A stretch of 64,000 nt of DNA from Vreelandella sedimenti (GTDB lineage: Bacteria; Pseudomonadota; Gammaproteobacteria; Pseudomonadales; Halomonadaceae): NCBI RefSeq assembly GCF_013416325.1, contig NZ_JACCGK010000007.1, positions 1 to 64,000 on the forward strand, written 5' to 3'. How positions within the stretch are numbered: position 1 is the stretch's first letter; each line of letters opens with the position of its first letter. This document shows positions 9,796-17,726 of the stretch, in pieces. Made by a program: the position numbers and the translations under genes. The notes beneath the pieces were generated by a model. The model saw only the letters and a list, made by a program, of their open reading frames with translations. It was not told the origin of the DNA and did not search any database.

Positions 9796-9955
9796 CGAGA
9801 CCGGGATCAGCCTGTAGCGCGGGTCTTTTGTCATGACCGGAAAATGTTCCCAACAATTCCGGCATTTCCGCCATCCATGGCGGTCAGATGACAAAAGTAG
9901 CGCCCATGGACGGGTTTACAGCGCCCCCGCAGAAGGCTGTGCCGATCCGGTCTCG
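9796..9955. repeat. composite intergenic inverted repeat, about 160 bp
   Basis: The gap between the convergent bioA and sirtuin genes folds on itself at several levels. Outer arms CGAGACCGG (9796-9804) and CCGGTCTCG (9947-9955) match perfectly. Middle arms CTTTTGTCAT (9825-9834) and ATGACAAAAG (9889-9898) also match perfectly. Inside are two local hairpins: CCGGAA/TTCCGG (9837-9842, 9857-9862) and CCGCCAT/ATGGCGG (9869-9875, 9878-9884). It has the shape of a repetitive extragenic element or non-autonomous mobile element, but no transposase or target duplication is evident. Copies elsewhere in the genome cannot be checked from this window. Confidence 0.65.
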
Positions 9956-9960
9956 AATTT

Positions 9961-10674
9961 TCAAGACAACAGTAAATTACCCTGCTGCTTCCAGCGGTTT
10001 ACCAACGCCGGAACGCCTTCTCCAGCGGTGGTGTTAATTGCCAATACGCCTGGCGGGCTGAGCATATCCGCCTCCGGGTCGACCAGTGCGCAGGGCGTGT
10101 CGTAGTCAATGTACGAGAGCAGCGAAGCGGCGGGCATGACTGCCAGCGACGTGCCGACGACCAGCAAAAAGTCAGCCTGGCTAACAAGGTCACAGGCCTC
10201 CGCAAACAGCGGCACCGACTCGCCAAACCAGACCACGTCGGGTCGCAGTTGGCTGCCCTTATCGCACACGCTGCCCAGTTCTATGCCACCTTTCAGCAGC
10301 GGGTAGCGCATGCGCTCATCGATTGACGAACGTGCTTTTAAAATCTCGCCGTGTAGATGTAATACATGGCGAGAGCCTGCACGTTCATGAAGGTCATCAA
10401 TATTCTGGGTAATAATGCTGACGTTAAACCCCTCTTGCTCCAGGGCAGCCAGCGCCTTGTGCGCCGCGTTGGGCTTGGCGCGACGGATCTGATCACGCCG
10501 TTGATTGTAAAAATCCAACACTTGCTGCGGGTCACGTTGCCACGCCTCGGGAGTGGCAACATCCTCGACAGGATGGTTTTCCCATAGGCCGTCGCTGGCA
10601 CGGAAGGTCTTGATACCACTCTCAGCACTAATCCCCGAGCCGGTAAACACCACCAAATGCGGGCTTGCTGCCAT
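9961..10674 (-). CDS. cobB: NAD-dependent protein deacylase (sirtuin, CobB class)
   Basis: A 237-residue Sir2-family enzyme, which removes acyl groups from lysines using NAD+. Visible features are the NAD motif TGSGISAESGIKTFR (11-25), TQNIDDLHERAG (89-100) and the catalytic histidine H108 in HLHGE. Y56 and R59 (FYNQRR) match the class III signature linked to succinyl/malonyl removal. Oddity: the region that normally carries the zinc-binding cysteines (about 112-142) has only one cysteine (C137), so the structural zinc site appears degenerate. It lies between the inverted repeat and aceK on the minus strand. AceK acts on isocitrate dehydrogenase, a known acylation target, but a functional link here is speculative. 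Confidence 0.9.
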   Translation of the reverse strand: MAASPHLVVFTGSGISAESGIKTFRASDGLWENHPVEDVATPEAWQRDPQQVLDFYNQRRDQIRRAKPNAAHKALAALEQEGFNVSIITQNIDDLHERAGSRHVLHLHGEILKARSSIDERMRYPLLKGGIELGSVCDKGSQLRPDVVWFGESVPLFAEACDLVSQADFLLVVGTSLAVMPAASLLSYIDYDTPCALVDPEADMLSPPGVLAINTTAGEGVPALVNRWKQQGNLLLS

Positions 10675-10717
10675 GATGACCTCGTTGTTTATGTTTCACT
10701 GTTTCTTAAGTAGGACA

Positions 10718-12478
10718 CTAATATACTAGCTGGCCGATACTGCCCGCAAAACGCTGCTTATTGCGGTAAGGATAAACGTCGATGACACGGCCATCGATGA
10801 TGGCCTGCTGCAGTTCAAGCCAGTATTCCGGATCAAATAACTCGGGGTGCTGCGCCATGAACATATCGCGCAGCACCTTATTAGCGAACATAAAAGGCCC
10901 AAACTCCTCTGGAAAAATATCGTTAGGGCCGATGGATAACGTATCCCCCCCCTGGAAGTCATTGCCCTGGGATTTGGGTATATGCCGAAAACGGCACTCG
11001 GTGAGATAGCAGACCTCATCGTAGTCGTAGAAGATCACCCTTCCATGGCGCGTCACGCCAAAGTTTTTCAGCAGCATATCGCCAGGGAAGATATTCGCCG
11101 CGGCCATTTGCTTAATGGCATTGCCGTAATCCTTCAGTACCATCTCCTTCTCTTGGTCGCTGCACTGTTCCAGGTAGATGTTCAGCGGCGTCATCATGCG
11201 CTCGGTATAGCAGTGTTTGATAATCACCTTATCGTCTTTCAACACAACGGTTGAAGGAGCCACTTCCAGTAAGTGCTCCAGACACTCCGGTGCAAAATGA
11301 TCCTGGCGGACAATAAAATTGGAGAACTCTTGAGTATCGGCCATGCGCCCTACCCGGTCATGGCGCTTTACTAGCCGATACTTTTCGCGCACTACGGCGT
11401 GGGTTACGTCTTTGGCCGGGTCGAATTTATCTTTAATGATCTTAAAGACGGTGCGAAAACTGGGCAGCACAAACACTGCCATCACCATGCCACGCACGCC
11501 TGGGGCAATAATAAACTGATCTTCGCGCTTGGCGACCTGACGATTCAGCGCCCGGAAAAGCTCGGTTTTACCATGTTTGAAGAAGCCGATTGAAGCATAG
11601 AGCTCACCTTCTGGCTTATGCGGCATCAACTGCTGAAGGTAATCGACAAACTCCCTGGGTACCGCCACCTCGACTTGAAAGTAAGCGCGGGTGAAGGAGA
11701 AAATAATCGACACCTCGTCGGTTTCGATCAGTACCGTATCCAGGTGTAGGCTGGGATCGCCCCCCTGCTGCTCTCCAAAACCCTCGCCGTGGAGTACAGG
11801 CAGCACCAGTGGCACCTGCTCACCGCCGCCGATAATCCGCCCCACCAAATAAGCCCCTTTATTGCGATAAAAGACGCTATTCAACAGCTCGATTTCAGTA
11901 TCATCAGCGTCCAGCATCGCCGAGGGTAAGTGCTGCTGTAAGAAGGTGGCGCCGAGCTGGGTATCCTGGTCTATTTCCGCAAAGCGATTTTCGAAGGGAG
12001 CGTCGCTAAGCGCCCATTTGAGCGCGGCCTGCCAGTCGCCGTTAACCTGTTTGCGACGGCATAGGTCAATTCCCGAGCGGTGGGCGGCATCCTCACGGGA
12101 GCTATACACAAACATCCAGTCGTTGCGGATATGGCGATGATGGAAAATCGCGCAGAATAGCGAGTTAAAAAAAGTCTCGGCTAGTTCGTAATCCAGCCGG
12201 TGGCTGATCAGTTCGGCGTAGTGGTTGCGTGCCTCGCGCCAGCACTCGCAGCGGAACACCACCTCAGGATCGACAGTGCGCTTCAGGCGCCCAAGCGTAA
12301 CGTCGATCTTTTCCTGATAGAGATTGATTCGCTCCGCCGATGCCTGCTGCGTTTCACGCCACGCCGCGTCACGAAAACGACGGCTGGCATCAGCAGTGAT
12401 CTCTTTAAAACGTGCACGGTACTCATCGAAGCCATGCAGGATCGTCGTCGCTAGTCGGGATGCAGGTGAGTGCTTCAC
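10718..12478 (-). CDS. aceK: isocitrate dehydrogenase kinase/phosphatase AceK
   Basis: A 586-residue bifunctional enzyme, normal length for AceK, that phosphorylates and dephosphorylates isocitrate dehydrogenase. This controls the split between the TCA cycle and the glyoxylate shunt. Recognised from its whole sequence: an N-terminal regulatory half beginning ILHGFDEYRARFKEIT and a C-terminal kinase-like half containing NFGVTRHGRVIFYDYDEV near residue 475. In enterobacteria aceK follows aceBA; here no glyoxylate-shunt gene is adjacent and aceK appears to have its own promoter in the gap to its right. It may be read together with the sirtuin gene 43 bases downstream. Confidence 0.96.
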   Translation of the reverse strand: MKHSPASRLATTILHGFDEYRARFKEITADASRRFRDAAWRETQQASAERINLYQEKIDVTLGRLKRTVDPEVVFRCECWREARNHYAELISHRLDYELAETFFNSLFCAIFHHRHIRNDWMFVYSSREDAAHRSGIDLCRRKQVNGDWQAALKWALSDAPFENRFAEIDQDTQLGATFLQQHLPSAMLDADDTEIELLNSVFYRNKGAYLVGRIIGGGEQVPLVLPVLHGEGFGEQQGGDPSLHLDTVLIETDEVSIIFSFTRAYFQVEVAVPREFVDYLQQLMPHKPEGELYASIGFFKHGKTELFRALNRQVAKREDQFIIAPGVRGMVMAVFVLPSFRTVFKIIKDKFDPAKDVTHAVVREKYRLVKRHDRVGRMADTQEFSNFIVRQDHFAPECLEHLLEVAPSTVVLKDDKVIIKHCYTERMMTPLNIYLEQCSDQEKEMVLKDYGNAIKQMAAANIFPGDMLLKNFGVTRHGRVIFYDYDEVCYLTECRFRHIPKSQGNDFQGGDTLSIGPNDIFPEEFGPFMFANKVLRDMFMAQHPELFDPEYWLELQQAIIDGRVIDVYPYRNKQRFAGSIGQLVY

Positions 12479-12640
12479 GGGCCAGGCTCCTGTTCATTTA
12501 CTAGCGTTGCCTAACGGCAAACTACATGCGAGACGACCTTGGTGGATACCCAACGCCAAGTTACGGAGTACCAGCGCTGCTGCTCGCTGGGACTATCAAA
12601 TGTCAATGCCATGACGATTCCTTATCATTAGCCAAAAAAA

Positions 12641-12666
12641 GCCTCTTTGCCGCAGGGCAAAGAGGC
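12641..12666 (-). terminator. rho-independent terminator after the ethanolamine permease gene
   Basis: A perfect 11-base stem, GCCTCTTTGCC (12641-12651) and GGCAAAGAGGC (12656-12666), encloses a four-base loop. The seven A residues at 12634-12640 read as a U run on the minus strand. It sits 31 bases past the stop of the permease gene, so it ends the eut transcript before aceK. Confidence 0.85.
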
Positions 12667-12696
12667 TTGTTCAGCCTAGGCGATTAGTTTTGTGAA

Positions 12697-14136
12697 TTAC
12701 AGCTTCGCTGTCGTGACCACAGGATCTGAATCACTATCATCCAGCTCTTCAGGTGACGCGACCACCAGCGCAAACTCCTCCTCGGCGGTTTTCGCTACGA
12801 GGTGATTCTTGCTGTAGAGGAAGAAGTAGGCTGCGCCAACAATGAACAGCACGATGGTGTAGTTAAAGGCGCGTGGGTCGAAGGCGTATACCCCGGTGAG
12901 CGCAACCAGGGAAAGCACCAGTGCAATCCCTGAGGTGATGATACCGCCAGGCGTTTTATACGGACGCGGCAGGTCGGGCTGTTTTACCCGCAGTAGAATA
13001 TGGCTGAGCGCCATGAGCGCATAAGAGATCGTCGCACCGACCACGGCCATTCCCAGCATCAGGTCGCCTTCGCCGCTCAACGACACCAGAAAGCCAAACA
13101 CGCCGGGCACGATCAGTGCCAGATAAGGCACTTTACGGCCACTGGTCAGCGACAATGGCTTGGGGAGGTACCCTGCCCTTGAGAGCGCAAACACCAACCG
13201 GCTGTAGCCATAAATAATCGAGAAGAAGGAAGCAATCAGCCCCGCCAGACCCAGCACGTTCACCACGGTTGCCAGGGTCGGATTGCCCGCTGCGTTCAAC
13301 GCATCCACCAGTGGCACGCCGCTTTGACCGATCATCTCGGCGCCCGCCGCACCCGCCAGCAGCACCACGACCAACAGCGCCGTGAACAGCAGGAACAACA
13401 TCGCGCCGATAATGCCTTTGGGCATGTCCCGGGCAGGATCCTTAGCCTCCTCGGCAGCAAGCGGCACGCCTTCTACCGCCAGGAACAGCCACATACCAAA
13501 GGGTAGTGCCGCCCAGACGCCGTACCAGCCAAAGGGCATGAAGGTGCTCGCACCCGCCGCATCGGTAGGGGCAATATCAAACAGGTTGGCGGCATCAAAA
13601 TCACCGATCAGTGCAACGGCAGTGGCCAGGATGGCAAACACTGCCAAGCCACTGATGACCATCATGACTTTTAGCGCTTCCCCCACACCCGCCAGGTGAA
13701 TGCCGATAAACAGCGCGTAGAAAATAAGGTAAACCAGCGGGCCGTTGATACCCAGCAACGACTCTACGGCGGCGCCGATGAAGATCACAATGGCCGCCGG
13801 TGCCAGGGCATACTCGATCAGTACGGCCAGCCCGGTCAGATAGCCGCCGGCAGGCCCCATTGCCTGGCGGGCAAAGCTGTAGCCGCCCCCAGCCGCTGGA
13901 ATCGCCGCCGACATTTCGGCAAGTGACAGCACCAGCGCCAGATACATTAACGCCATCAGACACGCGGCTATCGCAAAGCCACCCCAGCCAGCTTCAGCAA
14001 TACCAAAGTTCCACCCGGCGAAATCACCGGAAATTACGTAGGAAACCCCCAATCCCGCCAGCAGCATCCAGCCAGCGGTGCCTTTGCGCAGTTGGCGTTT
14101 TGCCAGATACGCTTGATCTATCGTTGGTTGTGTCAT
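12697..14136 (-). CDS. eat: ethanolamine permease (APC superfamily)
   Basis: A 479-residue amino acid-polyamine-organocation transporter with about 12 hydrophobic segments. The N-terminal segment LGVSYVISGDFAGWNFGIAEAGWGGF and later FLAVEGVPLAAEEAKDPARDMPKGI are typical of the ethanolamine permease family. It lies downstream of eutBC on the same strand, 115 bases after eutC, so its likely job is to import ethanolamine for the lyase. The C-terminus has an acidic tail of about 25 residues. The substrate is inferred from family and context. Confidence 0.9.
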   Translation of the reverse strand: MTQPTIDQAYLAKRQLRKGTAGWMLLAGLGVSYVISGDFAGWNFGIAEAGWGGFAIAACLMALMYLALVLSLAEMSAAIPAAGGGYSFARQAMGPAGGYLTGLAVLIEYALAPAAIVIFIGAAVESLLGINGPLVYLIFYALFIGIHLAGVGEALKVMMVISGLAVFAILATAVALIGDFDAANLFDIAPTDAAGASTFMPFGWYGVWAALPFGMWLFLAVEGVPLAAEEAKDPARDMPKGIIGAMLFLLFTALLVVVLLAGAAGAEMIGQSGVPLVDALNAAGNPTLATVVNVLGLAGLIASFFSIIYGYSRLVFALSRAGYLPKPLSLTSGRKVPYLALIVPGVFGFLVSLSGEGDLMLGMAVVGATISYALMALSHILLRVKQPDLPRPYKTPGGIITSGIALVLSLVALTGVYAFDPRAFNYTIVLFIVGAAYFFLYSKNHLVAKTAEEEFALVVASPEELDDSDSDPVVTTAKL

Positions 14137-14251
14137 CGTTTTACCCTTTCAGTGTGGAACGAAATCGTCGTCAGCGGCGTGCTGTGGTTTACCAACGTTG
14201 TTCCGTTTTGTTGTGTGATCGCTGTTATAGGGTGTCGCTTGTTGGGTGACG

Positions 14252-15076
14252 TTAATCCGCCACCAGGAAGTTACGCGTCGAGCCTGATGCTGAGTCACCT
14301 TCCAGCACATCGTCTTCACTGCGGTCTTTCAACTTAACGCCCGACAATTTGAGCTGACGGGCCTCTTTTAACAGCAGAAAGAAGCGTCTGGCGGCCTCTT
14401 CCACTTGCAAACCTGCCGGACGCACATTGGAAATGCAGTTGCGTCGATCATCCTTGAGCCCCGGCTCCGGCGCCCAGGTCATATACAACCCCAGGCTATC
14501 CGGCGAACTCAGCCCTGGTCGTTCGCCGATCATGACGAGCACGGCGTCGGCATTGAGCAGTGCGCCAATTTCGTCACCAATCGCCACCCGCCCCTGCTCG
14601 ACAAGCGTCAGTGGTGCTAGCTGCCAATCAGCAGCATCGCTGCTCAGCATCTGATAAAGCGTGCCAAGAAACGGGGCACTGTTTTGCTGTACAGCCAACG
14701 CAGAAAGCCCATCGACCACGACGATCGCAAGGTCATAGCGCTGCTGGGACGCGGCGGCTTTCTGCAGGTGCTCACGGGTCTCGTCGTTAAGGCGACGGCC
14801 ATAGTCGGGCCGCTGCAGGTACGTGGCGCGATCCTGGGCATGGCTGTGCAGGCGCAGCGGTGCCTCAGACAAATCCAGGGCTTGGGTCAGCTCGGAGGAT
14901 AGTGCTTCCACATCCAGCGGACAGTGAACCGCATCCTGTGCTTGGGCGTGAGCCAACTGAAACGCCAGCAGTTTGCTGGTCGGCAGGCTGACCCCAGCGC
15001 GCCCCAGGCCAATTCGCGCGTCGGTAAAGGCATTCAGCCATTCCCAGGGGTTCTCCACCACGGGATCATGTGCCAT
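14252..15076 (-). CDS. eutC: ethanolamine ammonia-lyase small subunit EutC
   Basis: A 274-residue small subunit of the adenosylcobalamin-dependent ethanolamine ammonia-lyase, which turns ethanolamine into acetaldehyde and ammonia. Family features include RIGLGRAGVSLPTSKLLAF near residue 18, DLAIVVVDGLSALAVQ near 115, GEIGALLNADAVLVMIGERPGL near 170 and the terminal NVRPAGLQVEEAA. The frame is open 39 codons further upstream, inside eutB. The ATG at 15076 is chosen because the conserved sequence starts there; it overlaps eutB by 11 bases. Confidence 0.96.
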   Translation of the reverse strand: MAHDPVVENPWEWLNAFTDARIGLGRAGVSLPTSKLLAFQLAHAQAQDAVHCPLDVEALSSELTQALDLSEAPLRLHSHAQDRATYLQRPDYGRRLNDETREHLQKAAASQQRYDLAIVVVDGLSALAVQQNSAPFLGTLYQMLSSDAADWQLAPLTLVEQGRVAIGDEIGALLNADAVLVMIGERPGLSSPDSLGLYMTWAPEPGLKDDRRNCISNVRPAGLQVEEAARRFFLLLKEARQLKLSGVKLKDRSEDDVLEGDSASGSTRNFLVAD

Positions 15077-16481
15077 GGCGCGGCTCCTTGGGCAGGTGGC
15101 GCAAGCTGTTGGCAAAGGCAGCCGGAAGCTGGTCGTTGAGCCGGTGGGTGCTGACATCCTGGAAAATCTGCATCTCTTCGAGCCAGCGCTCAAATTCCGG
15201 CGCGGCCTTCAGCCCCAGCACCCGCCGTGCATAGAGCGCGTCGTGGAAAGAGGTGGTCTGGTAGTTGAGCATGATGTCGTCAGAGCCAGGGATACCCATG
15301 ATGAAGTTGCAGCCCGCCACGCCGAGCAGCGTGAGCAGGTTATCCATATCATTCTGGTCGGCTTCGGCGTGATTGGTGTAGCAGACATCGCAGCCCATGG
15401 GCACGCCCAACAACTTGCCGCAGAAGTGGTCTTCAAGGCCTGCACGGGTAATCTCTTTGCCGTCGAACAGGTACTCCGGGCCGATAAAGCCCACCACGGT
15501 GTTCACTAGCAAGGGCTTGAACTTGCGTGCGACGGCGTAGGCGCGGGCTTCGCAGGATTGCTGGTCGAGCCCGTGATGGGCGTCGGCGGAAAGCGAGCTG
15601 CCCTGGCCGGTTTCGAAATACATCACGTTGCGACCTACCGTGCCACGATTGAGCGACTGCGCCGCCGCTTCGGCTTCAGCGAGAGTGCTCAAGTCAAAGC
15701 CAAAGCTGCGGTTGGTGGCCTCGGTGCCGCCGATCGACTGGAAGACCAGATCGACCGGGGCGCCCTGCTCGATCGCTTCCAGTGTGTTCGTTACGTGGGT
15801 AAGCACGCAGGACTGGGTAGGGATTTGATACTTCTGGATCACTTCATCCATCAGGCGCATCAGCTTGACGCTCTGGGCAACATTATCGGTGGCAGGATTG
15901 ATGCCAATGACCGCGTCGCCGCTGCCGTAGAGCAGGCCATCCAGGATGCTCGCCGCAATCCCGGTCACGTCGTCGGTAGGGTGATTGGGCTGCAGCCGGG
16001 TGGAAAGCCGCCCCGGAAGGCCAATCGTGTTGCGAAAAGCGGTGGTAACCCGGCACTTCTTGGCCACCAGAATCAAATCCTGATTGCGCATCAGCTTGCT
16101 GACGGCAGCGGCCATTTCGGGGGTTATCCCCGCTTTCAACTCCGTTAATACGTCACTAGTCGCGTGATCAGAGAGTAGCCAGTTACGAAAATCGCCCACG
16201 GTAAGGTGGCGAATGGGGGCGAAGGCATCTGCATCGTGATCATCAATGATCAGCCGGGTGATCTCATCCTCTTCGTATGGAATCAGGGCTTCATTCAAAA
16301 AAGTGGTAAGCGGGAGCTCGGCGAGTACCATCTGGGCGACCACCCTCTCTTCGGCACTCTCCGCCATTACTCCGGCCAAACGGTCGCCTGAACGGGGAGG
16401 CGTGGCTTTAGCCATCAGCTCTGCCAGGTTTGCAAAGCGATAACTGCGACTCCCCACCGTCGTGTGATAGGTCTGCGCCAT
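15066..16481 (-). CDS. eutB: ethanolamine ammonia-lyase large subunit EutB
   Basis: A 471-residue catalytic subunit that binds ethanolamine and adenosylcobalamin. Recognisable segments are GRLSTRLQPNHPTDD near residue 158, GDAVIGINPATDN near 190 and YFETGQGSSLSADAHHG near 285. The start is set at 16481 (MAQTYHTTVGSRSYRF): AAGGAT lies about 7 bases upstream, and the extra 21 residues of the longer frame look non-coding. First gene of eutB-eutC-permease. No eut microcompartment, reactivase (eutA) or aldehyde dehydrogenase gene lies nearby, so this is the simple non-compartment type. The cell must make or import cobalamin. Confidence 0.96.
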   Translation of the reverse strand: MAQTYHTTVGSRSYRFANLAELMAKATPPRSGDRLAGVMAESAEERVVAQMVLAELPLTTFLNEALIPYEEDEITRLIIDDHDADAFAPIRHLTVGDFRNWLLSDHATSDVLTELKAGITPEMAAAVSKLMRNQDLILVAKKCRVTTAFRNTIGLPGRLSTRLQPNHPTDDVTGIAASILDGLLYGSGDAVIGINPATDNVAQSVKLMRLMDEVIQKYQIPTQSCVLTHVTNTLEAIEQGAPVDLVFQSIGGTEATNRSFGFDLSTLAEAEAAAQSLNRGTVGRNVMYFETGQGSSLSADAHHGLDQQSCEARAYAVARKFKPLLVNTVVGFIGPEYLFDGKEITRAGLEDHFCGKLLGVPMGCDVCYTNHAEADQNDMDNLLTLLGVAGCNFIMGIPGSDDIMLNYQTTSFHDALYARRVLGLKAAPEFERWLEEMQIFQDVSTHRLNDQLPAAFANSLRHLPKEPRHGT

Positions 16482-16695
16482 GGGGCTATCCTTTTTTATT
16501 ACGATGGCTGTTGTTGATCGCGTTGACATCGCGCTGAAGTACAAAACTTGCTTGTTTCCACCATAGCGTTATCAATAGAGAGGGAGTATCAAGTTTTGGC
16601 AAACTCACTAACTTTCGCTTAACTCAAGTAAATACAAAAAGTTAAGGCGTTACATAAATTATGATTAGCCAACTTATCACTGCGAGGGGCGCTTC

Positions 16696-17643
16696 ATGAC
16701 CACGCTCGAAAGCTCATTTGCACCAAAAAGGTGCATCCAAGAGGCCTTTGATGCCGATGAGCACGCGCAGAACCTAACGCGATGGCAACAGGAGTACGAT
16801 CAGCTCAGCCCAGGGAGTTTCTACGGGCGGCTAGATGAGGTGGCACTGGAAACCATGCAGGTCTTCAAGGAGCATACCGGGCAAGCGCTACGTCAGGACT
16901 GCCGGGTATGGCCTGAGTCGCTGTGGATCGGTATTCCCACTACCCATCAAGGCTCGCGCATCAATGGACAAGCGCTCGGTGCGGGCGAGGTGATGTGCCG
17001 CCCGGGTGGACGTGATTTTGAACTGGTGACACCGGAACGATTCGACATCTATGGGCTGGTGATCCAGTTGCCCGCCTTGACGGCGGCGGCCAAGCGGCAG
17101 GGGTTCAGTCTGGATACACACTGGCACGCCATGCCCCGTCGCCAAGCGGCCGGTGACACCCTTCGCGCCGTGTCGTTCCTCATTGAACGTCTACTCACCA
17201 GTCAAACGCTGGCTATCGCCAGCCATATCCATCAAGACATTCTGCTGATGGCGCTACTGGAGTTATTGCAGGTCGAGCAGTCCAGTGCTGAGCTGCCACC
17301 CAGCTATGCCCATCGCAAGGAAGTGGTTGATCGCGTCAAGCGCTACGTGGATGAGCATCTGGAAGGCCCCGTGACAATGGAGGAGCTTTGTCAGCTTACC
17401 CACGTCAGCCGCCGCACACTGCAGTACAGCTTCACCACCATCCTGGGCATCAGCCCTCTGCAGTTCTTACGCCTGACTCGGCTGAACCGCGTGCGCCGGG
17501 CGCTGAGGGCGGCATCTCCGCAGCAATCGGTCACGGAAATAGCCACCTACTGGGGATTTTGGCACTTGGGTCAGTTCGCCCACGACTACAAACAGCAGTT
17601 CGGAGAGAGCCCATCACAAACGCTCAGTACGAAAACGTTATGA
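16696..17643 (+). CDS. eutR: AraC-family regulator, EutR-like
   Basis: A 315-residue transcription factor. The N-terminal half is an effector domain with GSFYGRLDEVALETMQVF near residue 34. The C-terminal AraC/XylS domain (about 215-310) has two helix-turn-helix units (MEELCQLTHVSRRTLQYSF near 230 and VTEIATYWGFWHLGQFAHDY near 277). It is divergent from eutB, with a 214-base shared gap, and resembles EutR, which activates eut genes in response to ethanolamine and cobalamin. AGGGGC lies 5 to 6 bases before the ATG. Regulation of eutB from the shared gap is inferred. Confidence 0.85.
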   Translation: MTTLESSFAPKRCIQEAFDADEHAQNLTRWQQEYDQLSPGSFYGRLDEVALETMQVFKEHTGQALRQDCRVWPESLWIGIPTTHQGSRINGQALGAGEVMCRPGGRDFELVTPERFDIYGLVIQLPALTAAAKRQGFSLDTHWHAMPRRQAAGDTLRAVSFLIERLLTSQTLAIASHIHQDILLMALLELLQVEQSSAELPPSYAHRKEVVDRVKRYVDEHLEGPVTMEELCQLTHVSRRTLQYSFTTILGISPLQFLRLTRLNRVRRALRAASPQQSVTEIATYWGFWHLGQFAHDYKQQFGESPSQTLSTKTL

Positions 17644-17726
17644 GCGAGTCAGTGATAGCGGCAAATACAAACCAGCCTCTCAGCCGGCCTGATTAAATGC
17701 GAGAGTAGCTAAAAAAGATCGTCTGC

